A DNA stretch of 64,000 nt from Flavobacteriales bacterium (GTDB lineage Bacteria; Bacteroidota; Bacteroidia; Flavobacteriales_F; PHOS-HE28): NCBI GenBank assembly GCA_020635715.1, contig JACJZG010000004.1, positions 62,001 to 126,000 of the forward strand, read 5' to 3'. Shown in pieces: positions 44,401 to 53,830 of the stretch (its first letter is position 1; each line of letters begins with the position of its first letter). A model generated the notes under the pieces. The model saw only the letters and a program-made list of their open reading frames with translations, searched no databases and was not told the DNA's origin. The position numbers and the translations under genes are program-made.

Positions 44401-46384
44401 TCCCGCAGAGTGAAGAGTCCAGTGCGGCCAAGAGCACGCTCGGTGGCGTGGAGGCTATGCTCACTTCGATGGTATCGACCGCCGGCGTGGGGCAGGTCGC
44501 ACTCGTGGCCGTTACGATGATGATGCCGCTGACCGGGTTCGCTATCGGTCCGAAGACAGTGCCATTCACGATAGGTGGCATGGTGGCGCCATTCTCATCC
44601 TGATACTCCCAGCTTACGGTTGGTGGTGATCCATCGCAGGACACCGGGGTCACACTCATCGCTGCCAAGGAGAGGACATCACAGACCGTTTGATCCGCTG
44701 GTGCGTTCGTCAAGCTCGGCGGTCCTTGGACGCTGATGCTCTCCGAATGGTAGGTGACAGGGCATACCGTATCGTTCAACTGCAGGGTGATGTTGTAGAG
44801 CCCTGGTCCACCGATATCCCAGGAAGGATCAGGGGTCGTGCCCCCCCCGGGGTCAGTGAGTGAGAGGGATGCCGGTGTGTCACAGATATCCTGTGCGGTG
44901 GCAGTGTACAAGTAGCTCACGCCGGAACAGGTATTGTTGAGCATGCTCTCATCCATGGCGCTCACGACCATGTCCGTCACGTAGCATGTAGGCGATGGAG
45001 GAGTCAAGCTGAAATCAGCGCTGCTGGGCTCAGCAACGCAGATCGAATCGATCTTGCTGGAAATGCCACAAGCGTTTCCTATGAACAGCTCGATATAGTA
45101 CGTACCTGGTTGTGTGAAGGAGAATTGCAGGTCGTTCGTTCCAAGTACCCAGTTCGACGGGTCGCCGGGTGTGCCTCCATTGTTCCCAAGCACCCCGCCG
45201 GGCAGTAATGTGGCGCCTCCAACAGGGCCATTGATCTCCCAGTAGAGCGTGTCCAATGGAACACATGTGGCCAATAGGTTGTTGAAGACCGTGCACGTGA
45301 TCTCTTGCCCTTGGCTGGTGTTGTGCACGGTGAGCGGTGGTCCGGTCGTACACAAACGTCGGTCGGTGTCGGAGAGGGTGAAGTCGGCTGTAGGTTCAAC
45401 TACCAAGCGGATCGGGGCGATGTTCACCGTGCCACCCGCTCCACAGCCGTTATACGTGTTCACGGTGATCGAATAGGCGTTCTGGTGACCAACAGCGGTA
45501 TTGTGCCCGCACGATGTTTGTCCGAAGTAGAAATCCAGATCCGGTGGCAGGGGATGCAGGAGCGTATCCGTTGGTGATCCGTTGTCGGCATCTATCAGAT
45601 ACAGGGTACCGGGTGGGTTATTCAATCCGCTGGTCACCGGCACATGGACGCTATCATTCGCGCAGGTCCAGCACGGAAACGTAACTGAAGTGATCGGTCC
45701 TTCAGGAGGATCAGGCTGCCCAACGTAAACTCCTATTCGGTAGGTATCCGTGCAGCCGTTCTGGTTGGTGATCGTGTACGAGAGAGGGGTGAAGCCAAGG
45801 GGATATTGATGCGTGAGACCGTTCCAACCAAGGGGCAGCACGGAGCTCGGGGGTGAGACGCCCCAGTCCACCACCGCACTGGTCGGGTTCGTGGCCATAC
45901 TGCCCCCATCGGCGAATGTTACATCCAGTGGTGCTACACCCGTGCATGAGGTGTAGGTCGTAGAGACCCCGAAGTAATCATCGTAGGCACTGCTCTGGAG
46001 CGTGATGGAAGAGCTGGTAAGGACCGCTGCTGGGGTGGCAAGGACCGTCATGCTTAGAACCAAAGGACTATTGGTGCAAGGCGTGCCATTGTTGTCGAAG
46101 CCCGTGACGGTCCATCCAAACGTTTGATCGAGTATTGAAGAGGGTGGCTGAAAAGTCGGGTTGGCAACATTCGATGCACTCAGGTATGCTGCACCGGAAC
46201 CTGTCCATTGGATCGTGCCGATGGTCCCGCTCTGCAAGATCCCGGTGAGCTGCGTGGCATAGGCACAGGCCTCCGTTCCCGACCATACGGGTGTTTGCAG
46301 TGTGCATTGACCGTTGACACCAGCGCAAGCGGAATGGAAGATGATCAGGAGGGTGAAAACTCGTCGCCTTCTTTGCTCCCTCAT
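41453..46384 (-). CDS. Giant PKD-repeat surface protein with type B (CHU_C) sorting tail
   Basis: A 1643-residue protein from MREQRRRRVFTLLIIFHSAC (signal peptide); ATGs 10 and 12 codons upstream are also possible. It contains several PKD/Ig-like domains with the pattern Y-x-W-x-F-G-D-G: TEWNWDFGDG, QTWAWFFGDDNYS, TGYTWTFGDGDSS, SYLWDFGDDSQ. It ends in the gliding-motility C-terminal domain: VWVPNSFTPNGDGNNETFHP, LDRWGEKIFTTTDP, WDGTYDGKPCKNDLYVWQA. Type B tails guide type IX export and leave the protein on or near the surface. It is likely an adhesin. It follows the eight-gene module by 230 bp, on the same strand. Confidence 0.93.
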   Translation of the reverse strand: MREQRRRRVFTLLIIFHSACAGVNGQCTLQTPVWSGTEACAYATQLTGILQSGTIGTIQWTGSGAAYLSASNVANPTFQPPSSILDQTFGWTVTGFDNNGTPCTNSPLVLSMTVLATPAAVLTSSSITLQSSAYDDYFGVSTTYTSCTGVAPLDVTFADGGSMATNPTSAVVDWGVSPPSSVLPLGWNGLTHQYPLGFTPLSYTITNQNGCTDTYRIGVYVGQPDPPEGPITSVTFPCWTCANDSVHVPVTSGLNNPPGTLYLIDADNGSPTDTLLHPLPPDLDFYFGQTSCGHNTAVGHQNAYSITVNTYNGCGAGGTVNIAPIRLVVEPTADFTLSDTDRRLCTTGPPLTVHNTSQGQEITCTVFNNLLATCVPLDTLYWEINGPVGGATLLPGGVLGNNGGTPGDPSNWVLGTNDLQFSFTQPGTYYIELFIGNACGISSKIDSICVAEPSSADFSLTPPSPTCYVTDMVVSAMDESMLNNTCSGVSYLYTATAQDICDTPASLSLTDPGGGTTPDPSWDIGGPGLYNITLQLNDTVCPVTYHSESISVQGPPSLTNAPADQTVCDVLSLAAMSVTPVSCDGSPPTVSWEYQDENGATMPPIVNGTVFGPIANPVSGIIIVTATSATCPTPAVDTIEVSIASTPPSVLLAALDSSLCGSSVLTLTADSVPNATYHWSGPGGFNEETTNDTLVIGPGWLPGDYSVYAAVGACTGPSSSVTIVQLPSPALIVNGPLQLCPGVPSVDLQASGADTYAWTDADGGTLSNVAAVTVSTPGGEVTVTGTLANGCLDSLSVTVESVNTVPNILATPDTACVDDVIAFTDQTTGATEWNWDFGDGPPNGAASNETHAYTDAGDYTVTLTINASSDCPVDTSFAIVVTEPTTPNFTLVDAISCTGDLVCITNTSVSVSPTTYTWTMDGEPYATGIAPPCTTLTSGFGSDAMYVVELTTEVPGCPDGSFTDTFTIQPAPVATLGYSWPASSTTCSPLEVTFENLSLANWTEAFGLTDTIFFSDGTEVTPFENGSPVTILFTAGNTPVTYTAILHTWNECGMDADTIQFTVQPPLVSAFFDAPGPVCAGVDLPFTSQAQGAQTWAWFFGDDNYSYEENPIHSYGGPGSYTVQLNVQGYCGSASWEDEVQVLQPPTASFTLDTDSLCEGTDLTVLTTTLAMTGYTWTFGDGDSSNFTLPVHTYVSDGNYPVTLTVTDAQLPACSHDTTIWVTVLPVPDDSIVVTHGGCDPDTVRFEVIAESSVSYLWDFGDDSQPVTQQSPSHLYQGADMYVATLTSTGPGGCTYTQEVNIAVGRTPRAVITHEPVDPCGTPAVAIAAAGENPPGTSTQWYLDGTFIADTPALNAPVSTPGEHTLLLLHVLGGCTARDSVLFRTEVLPVPDFTLGPIACQGQATAVENDSQHALYYWWTWVGPDSAYGQQGGDISSIVFHTNGNYTVTLQVTGEGGCQAEASSVQFVSWIPDPNFTTTANDLCGWVDLTVPQAADSTGIAYEWRIGDGTWFQRLPGPFDFTDSLGQAFSTCLRLSNAQGCQTKDCRDVYVEPCVWVPNSFTPNGDGNNETFHPVVRPHDYLMSWTILDRWGEKIFTTTDPMKTWDGTYDGKPCKNDLYVWQAIVMDKYGKAEHYSGHVTIVR

Positions 46385-46614
46385 GGCTCCGGACGGTTCG
46401 GAAAGGTTCAACATGGTCATGCTTGCTCAGCTCCGTGTGTGGTGTGTACACCAAGCGCGTCTTGAAAGTTAAAAGGATAGTTATGATATCCTCTTCGTGT
46501 GGCTGATCCCATCGTTGTTCGTCACGGAGCTCGTGCGCAACTGGTCGGTTCAGTGGTGAAATTCTGGATCACAGGACAAGTGGTGAGGTTATTCCTGGCA
46601 CTGATCGTACCGGA

Positions 46615-47562
46615 TCATTGGGTCCTAGGTAGATCCTCGCTCTTGATCCGCCGTTTCAGGTCTTCTTGTAATAAGCCGCTCACAGCAGTATTCAACTTCT
46701 TCCGAGACTTGCAACGTCGAAATAGGTTCCGGTCGGCGAGCGCGATGTACCATTGGGCGACGTGGGCATTCTGGGTATTCAGTTCGTGGGTGGTCCGATC
46801 CAGTGCTTTTTCCAGATCGGTGATCCGCATTTGCAGGGCGGCGTCCGAATGCAAAGCCGTATCGGGTTGACAACATCCATCGAGTTCCCCTTTGATCCCT
46901 TCCAGAGCAATTACCACTGCGCTGAGGTCCACCTCGATGGAGGGGCTATCCGGACAAGATGGACACTGAACGACGATCGAGTCTTTTTCATGGTTGCAGG
47001 TAACCGGCGCGTTCACGACAACGCCCGGACGGGTGATGTCATCGGCCTTTTTCAGTGAATCGATCATGGCAGGCCCCAATACCATGCACCCGGCGATCAT
47101 GAACGCGGCTGCGAAGGAGAGGACGAGGATACGGATGGATTCGATGCGCAGGCTTCTGGCGTTGGCGAGTGCCTTGCGGAACCTCCGACGGGCGGTCTCA
47201 AGACTAACGACCTCCAGCAACAGTGCCTCCCATTCGATGGCGTTCCCGGACTTGACATACACCTCCATCCGAGCGCGTAGGCCCCGTTCGTATTCATCGA
47301 TCCCCACGATATGTTGTAGTGATCCTTTGCTCTTCGCATGGATCGCATTTCCTTCGTGGATCAAGATCATGAGGCCGCTGATGGTAATGGTCAATTCCAC
47401 CAACAAGACGGAAAGGATAGATTGGTGAGGATACCGTATCAGAAAGTAGAGGAAGGCTCCCGACTGCAGGATGGTGAACAGGACCAGGAAGGAGCGCAGT
47501 GTTTGTGCGCGCTCGCCAAGTCTCTTGGTCAGCTCTTCCAGCTCATGTTGTGTCCTACTCAT
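46615..47562 (-). CDS. Three-helix membrane protein of the 46.6-54.6 kb module
   Basis: A 315-residue protein from MSRTQHELEELTKRLGERAQ; the start overlaps the upstream gene by 8 bp. It has membrane helices SFLVLFTILQSGAFLYFLI (about 24-42), ILSVLLVELTITISGLMILI (about 49-68) and ILVLSFAAAFMIAGCMVLGP (about 145-164), then a soluble part with two Cys pairs (CNHEKD, QCPSCPDSP, GCCQPD) and a coiled segment MRITDLEKALDRTTHELNTQ. I do not recognise a family. A SLATT-like membrane sensor or effector is a loose resemblance. It is the last gene of the module. Confidence 0.7.
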   Translation of the reverse strand: MSRTQHELEELTKRLGERAQTLRSFLVLFTILQSGAFLYFLIRYPHQSILSVLLVELTITISGLMILIHEGNAIHAKSKGSLQHIVGIDEYERGLRARMEVYVKSGNAIEWEALLLEVVSLETARRRFRKALANARSLRIESIRILVLSFAAAFMIAGCMVLGPAMIDSLKKADDITRPGVVVNAPVTCNHEKDSIVVQCPSCPDSPSIEVDLSAVVIALEGIKGELDGCCQPDTALHSDAALQMRITDLEKALDRTTHELNTQNAHVAQWYIALADRNLFRRCKSRKKLNTAVSGLLQEDLKRRIKSEDLPRTQ

Positions 47563-48151
47563 ACACGATGGTGATTGGCGGGATGCCCTCTTCCCGGGTG
47601 TCGATCCGGGCACCTTTCAGTACCCCAATGCATTGTTCGATGAGCTTGCGCGTCGTGATCTGTTTGGAGATGAGGTATTGGATGAAGGCGGGCATTTCGA
47701 CGATCGCAGCGTTCCCGCCGTGACGTGCCTTACCGCGTAGTTTCATACAACGCTCCACTACGGTGTCGGCCTCGATGTTGGCGTTGCGAACCATCAACTT
47801 GGCATGGTACACGGCCGACGCATGTTCGGGCCGGAGTTTCCGGAACGAATCCAGATCGAACAACATGGATCCTTCCGGGATCTTGCATTTGAGCAAGTGC
47901 ATGGTCGATGGGTAACCATTAACGAGATCGATGGAGCTAAGGACCACGATGTTCGCGCCGAGGTGTTCTACGATGTCCTCAAGTTCTTGAATGAACACGC
48001 GCCGTTCGTAGTTCCCGGCCATCCATCGTTCCACCCCGAGCCAAATGGATCGCGTGATCAGGAAAGTAACCAAGGCTACAGCCACGGTGGCAGCCGTGTG
48101 CAGCCAGTCCGCGTTCTGTAAGAGGGCCTTGAGCAATGCTTGGAGATCCAT
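47555..48151 (-). CDS. Single-helix membrane protein of the module
   Basis: A 198-residue protein. One membrane helix near the N-terminus (WLHTAATVAVALVTFLITRS) is followed by a cytoplasmic domain with FIQELEDIVEHLGANIVVLS, SMLFDLDSFRKLRPEHASAV and EADTVVERCMKLRGK. The pattern resembles small phage- or bacterial-encoded integral proteins with a helical lower part, but I cannot name the family. The next gene begins 8 bp before its stop, so the two are coupled. There is a 276-bp gap to the upstream gene, which contains no confident gene. Confidence 0.7.
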   Translation of the reverse strand: MDLQALLKALLQNADWLHTAATVAVALVTFLITRSIWLGVERWMAGNYERRVFIQELEDIVEHLGANIVVLSSIDLVNGYPSTMHLLKCKIPEGSMLFDLDSFRKLRPEHASAVYHAKLMVRNANIEADTVVERCMKLRGKARHGGNAAIVEMPAFIQYLISKQITTRKLIEQCIGVLKGARIDTREEGIPPITIVYE

Positions 48152-48427
48152 GGTTAGAATGCGTCGGGTTCGATGGATGTGCTCGTTATGCCATCGTTCA
48201 CCCTAACTCGTAGTCCTGCTATCCCCCTCAGAACAACTCCCGGTCCACGCTGCGGAGGCTCCAGAATAGGGGTTGCCCCAGCGGTCGGTGGTGAAATCGA
48301 GCAACGCTTTGGCCGTGGTAGCTTCGGTTCTGTCCAGGGTGCATAAGAGCCGGGTTAGGATCGGCACGATTCGGGGGTGATCTCATTTATGAAATACCCG
48401 TGGAATGTATCTGGTTGACAGGCTGTG

Positions 48428-48760
48428 CTAGTAGACCTCTCGGAATTGCACGTCCTTTCCGTCTAATGCGACTTTACCAGTGCTAAGGATCATTTGGAGA
48501 TCATCCTGTTTCACCTCTTTAACTTCCACTGGCCTTTCTAAAACAGCAGATAGGATGAAAGCCTCGCGTTCAACGTCCTTGAGGTAGGTAGGTACGTCCA
48601 GACAGCGGGTAGTGCATTGGCCGTTGGTGTCCGTCTTGCAAATGGCTATCTGCTTGGACCCGCATTGGACCGTACACAAGGGCGAGCAGTTGATGGCTCC
48701 CTGGGCCAACACTGGGGATCCGAAGAGGCAGGACAGGATCGGGAGGATGAACGTTCTCAT
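48428..48760 (-). CDS. Exported Cys-rich small protein of the module
   Basis: A 110-residue protein with signal peptide MRTFILPILSCLFGSPVLAQ and six cysteines within about 35 mature residues (NCSPLCTVQCGSKQIAICKT, NGQCTTRCLDVP). The C-terminal half is acidic and cysteine-free (ILSAVLERPVEVKEVKQDDL). The cysteines suggest a disulfide-bonded periplasmic domain. It overlaps the preceding gene by 4 bp (ATGA), so it is made together with the two-helix protein. Unknown family. Confidence 0.68.
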   Translation of the reverse strand: MRTFILPILSCLFGSPVLAQGAINCSPLCTVQCGSKQIAICKTDTNGQCTTRCLDVPTYLKDVEREAFILSAVLERPVEVKEVKQDDLQMILSTGKVALDGKDVQFREVY

Positions 48761-49398
48761 TGGCAGGTGATGTTGATGATGCCGTCTTGTTTTTGAACGA
48801 TGGCCTTCAGTTTAGGCGAGGCCACGGGCCCCTCGACCCTGAGGGTGAGCAGTTCGATGAGGTTCTCGATACCGTCGTAGGTGATCTTGCCGCCACGCAC
48901 CTTCAAGGGGAAAAGGGCCTCACAGGTCCTGTCGAAATCAGGGGTCAGCTTTTCATCGTCGCAGAACGCAAGTACCAGCTGCTTCCAGGAGTAGTCCTCT
49001 GGCAGGCTGGCCATACCCAGGCCTGCACTGGTCGTAGTGGTATGCGGAAGGCTTGCCTGCCAGATACTGATGCCTGCAAGGATGGTGAATAGGATGGCCC
49101 CCAGCCCGACCAGGTTGAGCCGCTGACGGGTCAGGCGTTCGCGAACGGCGAGTTCTTCCCGAAGCTGGGCTGCGACCGCTTCTGGTGGAAGGTTGGTCAC
49201 GGGCAGGTCATAGCGCTCCGCGAGCGACTTGATGACGCCGGCCCGTTCACCTTCAGGCAAACCGGCCAGGGCCTTCTTCTGGTTGGTGATCCGGGTGTGC
49301 CAGATGTAGAATACAGCAAGTACGATCAGAGCGAGCAGGGCAAGCCCGGTGGTGACATCCTTGACGGATCCCCAAGGGATCTGTGTTACGAGGAACAT
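48757..49398 (-). CDS. Two-helix membrane protein of the module
   Basis: A 213-residue protein from MFLVTQIPWGSVKDVTTGLA; codons further upstream (to 49512) overlap the HExxH gene and look non-coding. It has TM1 GLALLALIVLAVFYIWHT, a cytoplasmic loop of about 60 residues with GLPEGERAGVIKSLAERYDL, TM2 LNLVGLGAILFTILAGISIW, and a periplasmic C-terminal domain with a Cys pair (LAFCDDEKLTPDFDRTCEAL) and final CQ. The loop resembles small helical adaptor domains. I cannot name a family. Confidence 0.7.
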   Translation of the reverse strand: MFLVTQIPWGSVKDVTTGLALLALIVLAVFYIWHTRITNQKKALAGLPEGERAGVIKSLAERYDLPVTNLPPEAVAAQLREELAVRERLTRQRLNLVGLGAILFTILAGISIWQASLPHTTTTSAGLGMASLPEDYSWKQLVLAFCDDEKLTPDFDRTCEALFPLKVRGGKITYDGIENLIELLTLRVEGPVASPKLKAIVQKQDGIINITCQ

Positions 49399-49453
49399 GG
49401 AGTAGTAAGAAGTATGGTTGGGGCGTGGTTGTGGTGAGATCGGATGGCCTCCT

Positions 49454-49951
49454 TCAGGCCCATTCGCTGTCCATGTCGGCGAAGACCTGCGCAAAAGTCG
49501 CTGGCTTACCACTGATCATTTCATAGGCTAGGTCACCGATCCAGTAGGGTGCTGTATTCTCCTTACCGTTCGGATCATTGCCTCCATGCCCGAAGCGCAG
49601 GTCCTTGTCCAAGGCATCCACGGCGTGCACACATTCGTGCACAATGGTGGCGCATATGGAGGCCAGGGACCTATCAAGCCTGCGGCTGTTCAGGAACACC
49701 GTGTTCGGATAGTTGTGGTCTTCGTACGCCAGGGCTTTGCTCAAGGGCCACTTGCTTTTGTAGAGCTTCACTTCTACAACGGTTGCGCTCTGTTGCATAA
49801 GGTCCGCGATCTGCACTGGTGTGGCAGTTGATCTGTCGAACTTCGGATGCGCTCGTATGGCATCGAAGAATGCGGGGTCCTGCAGCAGTTCGTTCGTACG
49901 TTCCACAGCGTTGTCCACGTTGGCATTGTTGCCGGAGAATTGCACTTTCAT
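49454..49951 (-). CDS. HExxH putative metallopeptidase of the module
   Basis: A 165-residue protein with no signal peptide, so probably cytoplasmic. The zinc-site motif is HECVH (105-109) in the helix SICATIVHECVHAVDALDKD; H122 in RFGHGGND may be the third ligand, or a later acid. A strand NTVFLNSRRLD precedes the helix, as in zincin folds. The family is not recognised. The gene lies 30 bp after the 800-residue gene on the same strand. Confidence 0.7.
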   Translation of the reverse strand: MKVQFSGNNANVDNAVERTNELLQDPAFFDAIRAHPKFDRSTATPVQIADLMQQSATVVEVKLYKSKWPLSKALAYEDHNYPNTVFLNSRRLDRSLASICATIVHECVHAVDALDKDLRFGHGGNDPNGKENTAPYWIGDLAYEMISGKPATFAQVFADMDSEWA

Positions 49952-49981
49952 GAGGTTATCGGGTATTGGGTGCTTGCATGG

Positions 49982-52384
49982 TCATTTCTTGAAATCCTTC
50001 ACGAGCAGGTTTAACATGGGGATGTCCACGGCTAGCCCAACGTGGTACCGCCATGCATTGGTCGCAAGGATCTCGTTGGAGGAGGAGATCTGGTCAACGG
50101 CATAGAGGGCGGGCACGTACTGGCCCCCGAGCAGCAGTGTAAGTGGTGTGCGTGGAATGTTGATCCCGAGTTGGAGCCCTGGTGCCACGATGTTGGAGAG
50201 CCGGATGGTGAAGTCATTGGGCAGGGCGGTGGTATCGCCGTTAACCAGATAGAAGTTGACCAAAGCCCCTAGGTCGAAAAGCTGTGGTGTGATACTACCT
50301 CCAAGGCCGATCTTGGAGCCCCAGCTGAACGAGACACCTATTGGCGCGAACAAGCCATAACTGGTGACCTTTTGATCCTTGGTCACGGTGGTCAACTGGT
50401 TCGTGATGGCACTGCGTTCCATGTCGGTGCCATTGGTTGTTGCTTTTCCATAATAGAAACCGACATAGGCGTTCAGCGATATGCTGAATTGGGAGAAGCG
50501 TTTGATGGAGGAACTACCGACCGGGAGAACGGATGCTTCCAAGGCCTGCTCCACCTCTTCAGGGGTTTTGGCCGTGGCCACGGAACCGATCATCGTGCCA
50601 TACTTGAGGAAGGACTTCGAAACGGATGTTTCGATCACGTCAGGCTTGATCGACTCAATGAGCAGGGTGGCATCGTGGATGGCCGCTGAGTACCGCTGGG
50701 TGGCCACATGATATGCAAGGTCAGCTGCTCGGTCGACGACCTGGGAGATGGCCGCGTGGTCAGAGGCCGGGCCAACGTTGGTATAATGTTCGATGAGTTC
50801 GCTTCCTGCAATGGCCTGCATGCTGCCGGAGATGGTCCGGTAATAATCGTAGAGTGCCTGGGCATCCGCGGCTTGAGCCCGGTCCGAGGCCGCCAGGATG
50901 CGTTTCACCGCTTGATTTCCGGTATTGATGAGTTGATGAACATTGCGGATCAACTGAACGGCTGCCTCTCTTTTACTGGCATACTCGCCATGCAGCTTGG
51001 TAAGCATTTTGCCGAAAGTGATCGATGTGCCGTCCGACATCTTGAATGAGACTGCAGGGTCTCCGCGCTGCTCCATCGCGAGCAATAGCCCCAGGTAGGT
51101 CTTTATTCTACGTTCGTTGCTCATCAACGCATTGAACTCATCGCCATTGATCCAAAGCGCATCGCTATTGCGGCTTAGGAAGGACTTGGAGAACAGGTCG
51201 GCGAGTTCGATGCAGGATGTGAGGTTGTACTCACCGTTACTGTTAGCCATGTTCTTGACGTTCATCAGTTCTGTGGAGGTTGCTATGGTACTGAGGGCAT
51301 TCGCTGGGTTCGACGCCCCGATGGCTTCCTTGGCTAATAGCAGGCCGAAGCCTGTCCAAGCCCCTTCTCGCGTAGTAGTGAAGAAGTTCTTGAGCTTGTC
51401 CATACGGTCCTGACAGGTCGCCAACATGTCTCCTTCAATGCCGATACAATCGGTCCTGGTCAAACCTTTGATCTGGTAAACGTTGTCCGCCAGATGCTCA
51501 ACGTCCGATTCGAAGGCTTCCTTCAGCACTTGGATCACAGCACTGTACGAGTACGTTTCAATGTTCGCCAGAAGCTTTGCGCTGCTAGGGAAAGCGGTTC
51601 GTAATTCCGGAGTGGCGTTGAGTTGATCCTTCATTCTTCTGAAGAACGCTTCGGTAAGTTCGTCCTTTGCTCTGTTGGCCAGGAATCTGGCGATCGGAGC
51701 CATTTGGGCCGTTACATCCAGACTCGCCAAAGTGGAACCTAGGCTCCCTGCCAGGCCCTGAACATGGGCTCCCCTTACGACATTGGAGTATTCGTCGAAG
51801 AGGAATTTGTTATGATGTAAGTTGGTAAGATCAACGCCATAGGCGTTCAGGATCTCGACCGTCACACTGGGATCATGGTTGTCGGCCAGGGCCATGGCAT
51901 CGTAATAGACATATCCTGTCATGTACTGACCGGATAGTACCTGCGCTGGAGCACTACCTTGGGGGTAGGCAATGAGCGGTTGCGGTGCTTGTGCAGTCCT
52001 GAAGGTCATTGGGTACTCTTTTCCGTGCAAATAGAGAGTGACGTCCGCACGACCGAGTTGAACATCACCAGGGTTCACGGTGGCGTCCGCTTCGAACACG
52101 ATGGTGTACGTTCCGATCACCGGGTTCGGGTCCACCCCCGCTCCACTACCGAAGCGCGCACCGGACATGGCGATGGTTTGGGCACTTCCTGGTTTGCGTA
52201 TCTCCACACGCATCCCGGCATAGCTGCAGGAGAAATGGAGCTTTACGGGTAGGACGAGCTGGTCCAATTGGTCGCTGAGCACTTGGTCTCCATTGGCATC
52301 GTGGCCGAATGAGACCTCTGTGTAGGACTGAGTGGCAGCAGATCGAAGGATCAGCGAACAGAGGAGAAGTAAAGTTGATCTCAT
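49982..52384 (-). CDS. Large exported protein of the module, possible C-terminal beta barrel
   Basis: An 800-residue protein with signal peptide MRSTLLLLCSLILRSAATQS. Residues 20-150 are beta-rich (TYTIVFEADATVNPGDVQLG). Residues about 200-630 are mostly alpha-helical (HDATLLIESIKPDVIETSVS). The last 170 residues have barrel-like strands (SISLNAYVGFYYGKATT, GVSFSWGSKIGLGGSITPQL, AWRYHVGLAVDIPMLNLLVK), which suggests outer-membrane anchoring. No known domain is recognised. Its ATG lies 1 bp from the stop of the protease gene, so the two are translated together and may work together. Confidence 0.75.
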   Translation of the reverse strand: MRSTLLLLCSLILRSAATQSYTEVSFGHDANGDQVLSDQLDQLVLPVKLHFSCSYAGMRVEIRKPGSAQTIAMSGARFGSGAGVDPNPVIGTYTIVFEADATVNPGDVQLGRADVTLYLHGKEYPMTFRTAQAPQPLIAYPQGSAPAQVLSGQYMTGYVYYDAMALADNHDPSVTVEILNAYGVDLTNLHHNKFLFDEYSNVVRGAHVQGLAGSLGSTLASLDVTAQMAPIARFLANRAKDELTEAFFRRMKDQLNATPELRTAFPSSAKLLANIETYSYSAVIQVLKEAFESDVEHLADNVYQIKGLTRTDCIGIEGDMLATCQDRMDKLKNFFTTTREGAWTGFGLLLAKEAIGASNPANALSTIATSTELMNVKNMANSNGEYNLTSCIELADLFSKSFLSRNSDALWINGDEFNALMSNERRIKTYLGLLLAMEQRGDPAVSFKMSDGTSITFGKMLTKLHGEYASKREAAVQLIRNVHQLINTGNQAVKRILAASDRAQAADAQALYDYYRTISGSMQAIAGSELIEHYTNVGPASDHAAISQVVDRAADLAYHVATQRYSAAIHDATLLIESIKPDVIETSVSKSFLKYGTMIGSVATAKTPEEVEQALEASVLPVGSSSIKRFSQFSISLNAYVGFYYGKATTNGTDMERSAITNQLTTVTKDQKVTSYGLFAPIGVSFSWGSKIGLGGSITPQLFDLGALVNFYLVNGDTTALPNDFTIRLSNIVAPGLQLGINIPRTPLTLLLGGQYVPALYAVDQISSSNEILATNAWRYHVGLAVDIPMLNLLVKDFKK

Positions 52385-52385
52385 T

Positions 52386-53756
52386 CTAGATCGGTTTAAG
52401 GCCGTTCATTTCCAAAGTGTTCTGGATCGGAAGCACGAAGCTGAACTTGCTGCTCCCACCCAGCAACATGCCGATGATTCGTCCTGTGGTAGCGTGTACG
52501 ACACAACTCCCTGAGTTGCCACCGCTGGAAACCGTTCGGGAGGATCTCCGGTCCGGGGTACTTCCGATAATGATGACACCGCGCATCAACTTTTTCATGG
52601 ATCGGTACTGGACCTCGTAGGACACACCTTGATCCAGGATGAATGCGGGGGTTGAGTGCTTGTCGTCTGTCCTCACGCGCACTTCGGTAGAGCCCAGGAC
52701 GTCATTGATGGATACAGGGTGATAAGGCTCCGGTGGGAAGGGAGCGGTCGCTCCTAAGGTGTCCTTGGTCAGTTGGACAACTGCAAGGTCCTGGTCGGAT
52801 CGCATGACATGCACGTCAAGAACACCTTGAAGATCCGGCTGGACAAATGCAGGAGGTTTTCCGGCCATACCAGCGCCAACCGATACGGTTCGGAACTCAC
52901 CGCGGGTGAACACGTGTCCCGAGGTTACCGCACCGATGTAATGCGGGTCGTCCTTTTTCGTCACCAAGCAGCAAACCGTCCCCCAATAGGGAGGGACACC
53001 GTCGCCGCGAATGAGCTGACCAGGCACTCCGCCTTGGATCCTTGGTGATCCGCTATCAGGTATCCACTCCGTAGGCACTTCCAATGTGCTGTTCGGTCCT
53101 GTCAACACCTTCACCTTTTTTGGTAGATGAGCGGTATTGTTATCGCTCAGGTACAAGGTGACTTGCGCCCTACCCTCATGAAGTGTATCACTTACACCAA
53201 CAACGTTCGGATGTCGCTGTTTGATCCATTCCGAATTCTGAGCGACTGCGATCCTGGCCAGATCTTCGGCGCCGATCACTGATGGGATCGCATTATGTAC
53301 TGCCCGTCCAGTCCACGGTAGATTCTCAAGGACAGCTTGGGTGACCTTTGCACCGAACAAGAAGCCGACGATCGCCACCCAGTAACCGTTCAATCCTATG
53401 GCATCCAGTGTCGGGAGTTCCCAGCCCATTTTGATGAGGAGCATGCAAATGACATTCGCGACCATGAACACCACGATTCGCATGGTGCTCATCTCCTTCG
53501 TGTGGTCCTGCAGCATGTCCGGGAAGGCGAAGGCCACACCGAGCATGGTTAAGAAGAAGCCGAATGCTACCGACGAGGAGCTTGCCATGGCCGGTATCCA
53601 TGGGATCCACCCGGTGGGTAGAATAAGCCAGACGAAGAAGATCAGCCCACATGCGATAAGGCAGAATCCGACCATCTGCAGGAGGGTTAGATCACCCTCA
53701 TCGCGGCTGATGATGTCCCGTTTGCTCGGGTCATCTGTTTTTCGGAGCAGGTCCAT
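52386..53756 (-). CDS. Membrane-anchored trypsin-like serine protease
   Basis: A 456-residue protein. The N-terminal part has four membrane helices (about 28-46, 58-78, 93-110, 124-140; for example MVGFCLIACGLIFFVWLILP). A segment HPNVVGVSDTLHEGRAQVTL (183-202), like the leader domain of many bacterial trypsin-like proteins, precedes the protease. Catalytic residues can be seen: H281 in TSGHV, D323 in SDQDLAVV, S415 in SSGGNSGS. The topology would place the protease in the cytoplasm if the four helices return inside. It is probably the enzymatic heart of the module. Confidence 0.85.
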   Translation of the reverse strand: MDLLRKTDDPSKRDIISRDEGDLTLLQMVGFCLIACGLIFFVWLILPTGWIPWIPAMASSSSVAFGFFLTMLGVAFAFPDMLQDHTKEMSTMRIVVFMVANVICMLLIKMGWELPTLDAIGLNGYWVAIVGFLFGAKVTQAVLENLPWTGRAVHNAIPSVIGAEDLARIAVAQNSEWIKQRHPNVVGVSDTLHEGRAQVTLYLSDNNTAHLPKKVKVLTGPNSTLEVPTEWIPDSGSPRIQGGVPGQLIRGDGVPPYWGTVCCLVTKKDDPHYIGAVTSGHVFTRGEFRTVSVGAGMAGKPPAFVQPDLQGVLDVHVMRSDQDLAVVQLTKDTLGATAPFPPEPYHPVSINDVLGSTEVRVRTDDKHSTPAFILDQGVSYEVQYRSMKKLMRGVIIIGSTPDRRSSRTVSSGGNSGSCVVHATTGRIIGMLLGGSSKFSFVLPIQNTLEMNGLKPI

Positions 53757-53830
53757 GGCAGTGGTCTTGGGGTGGTCAGAACCGGTCGTAGGAGGTCACT
53801 CGTGAACGAACTGATGGGAGAGGTAGGTTC

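Noticed and set aside
48152..48427. Short minus-strand frames in the gap (about 52 codons from ATG near 48390)
   Set aside because: No signal, domain or good start; two frames look equally plausible, so no gene is called.
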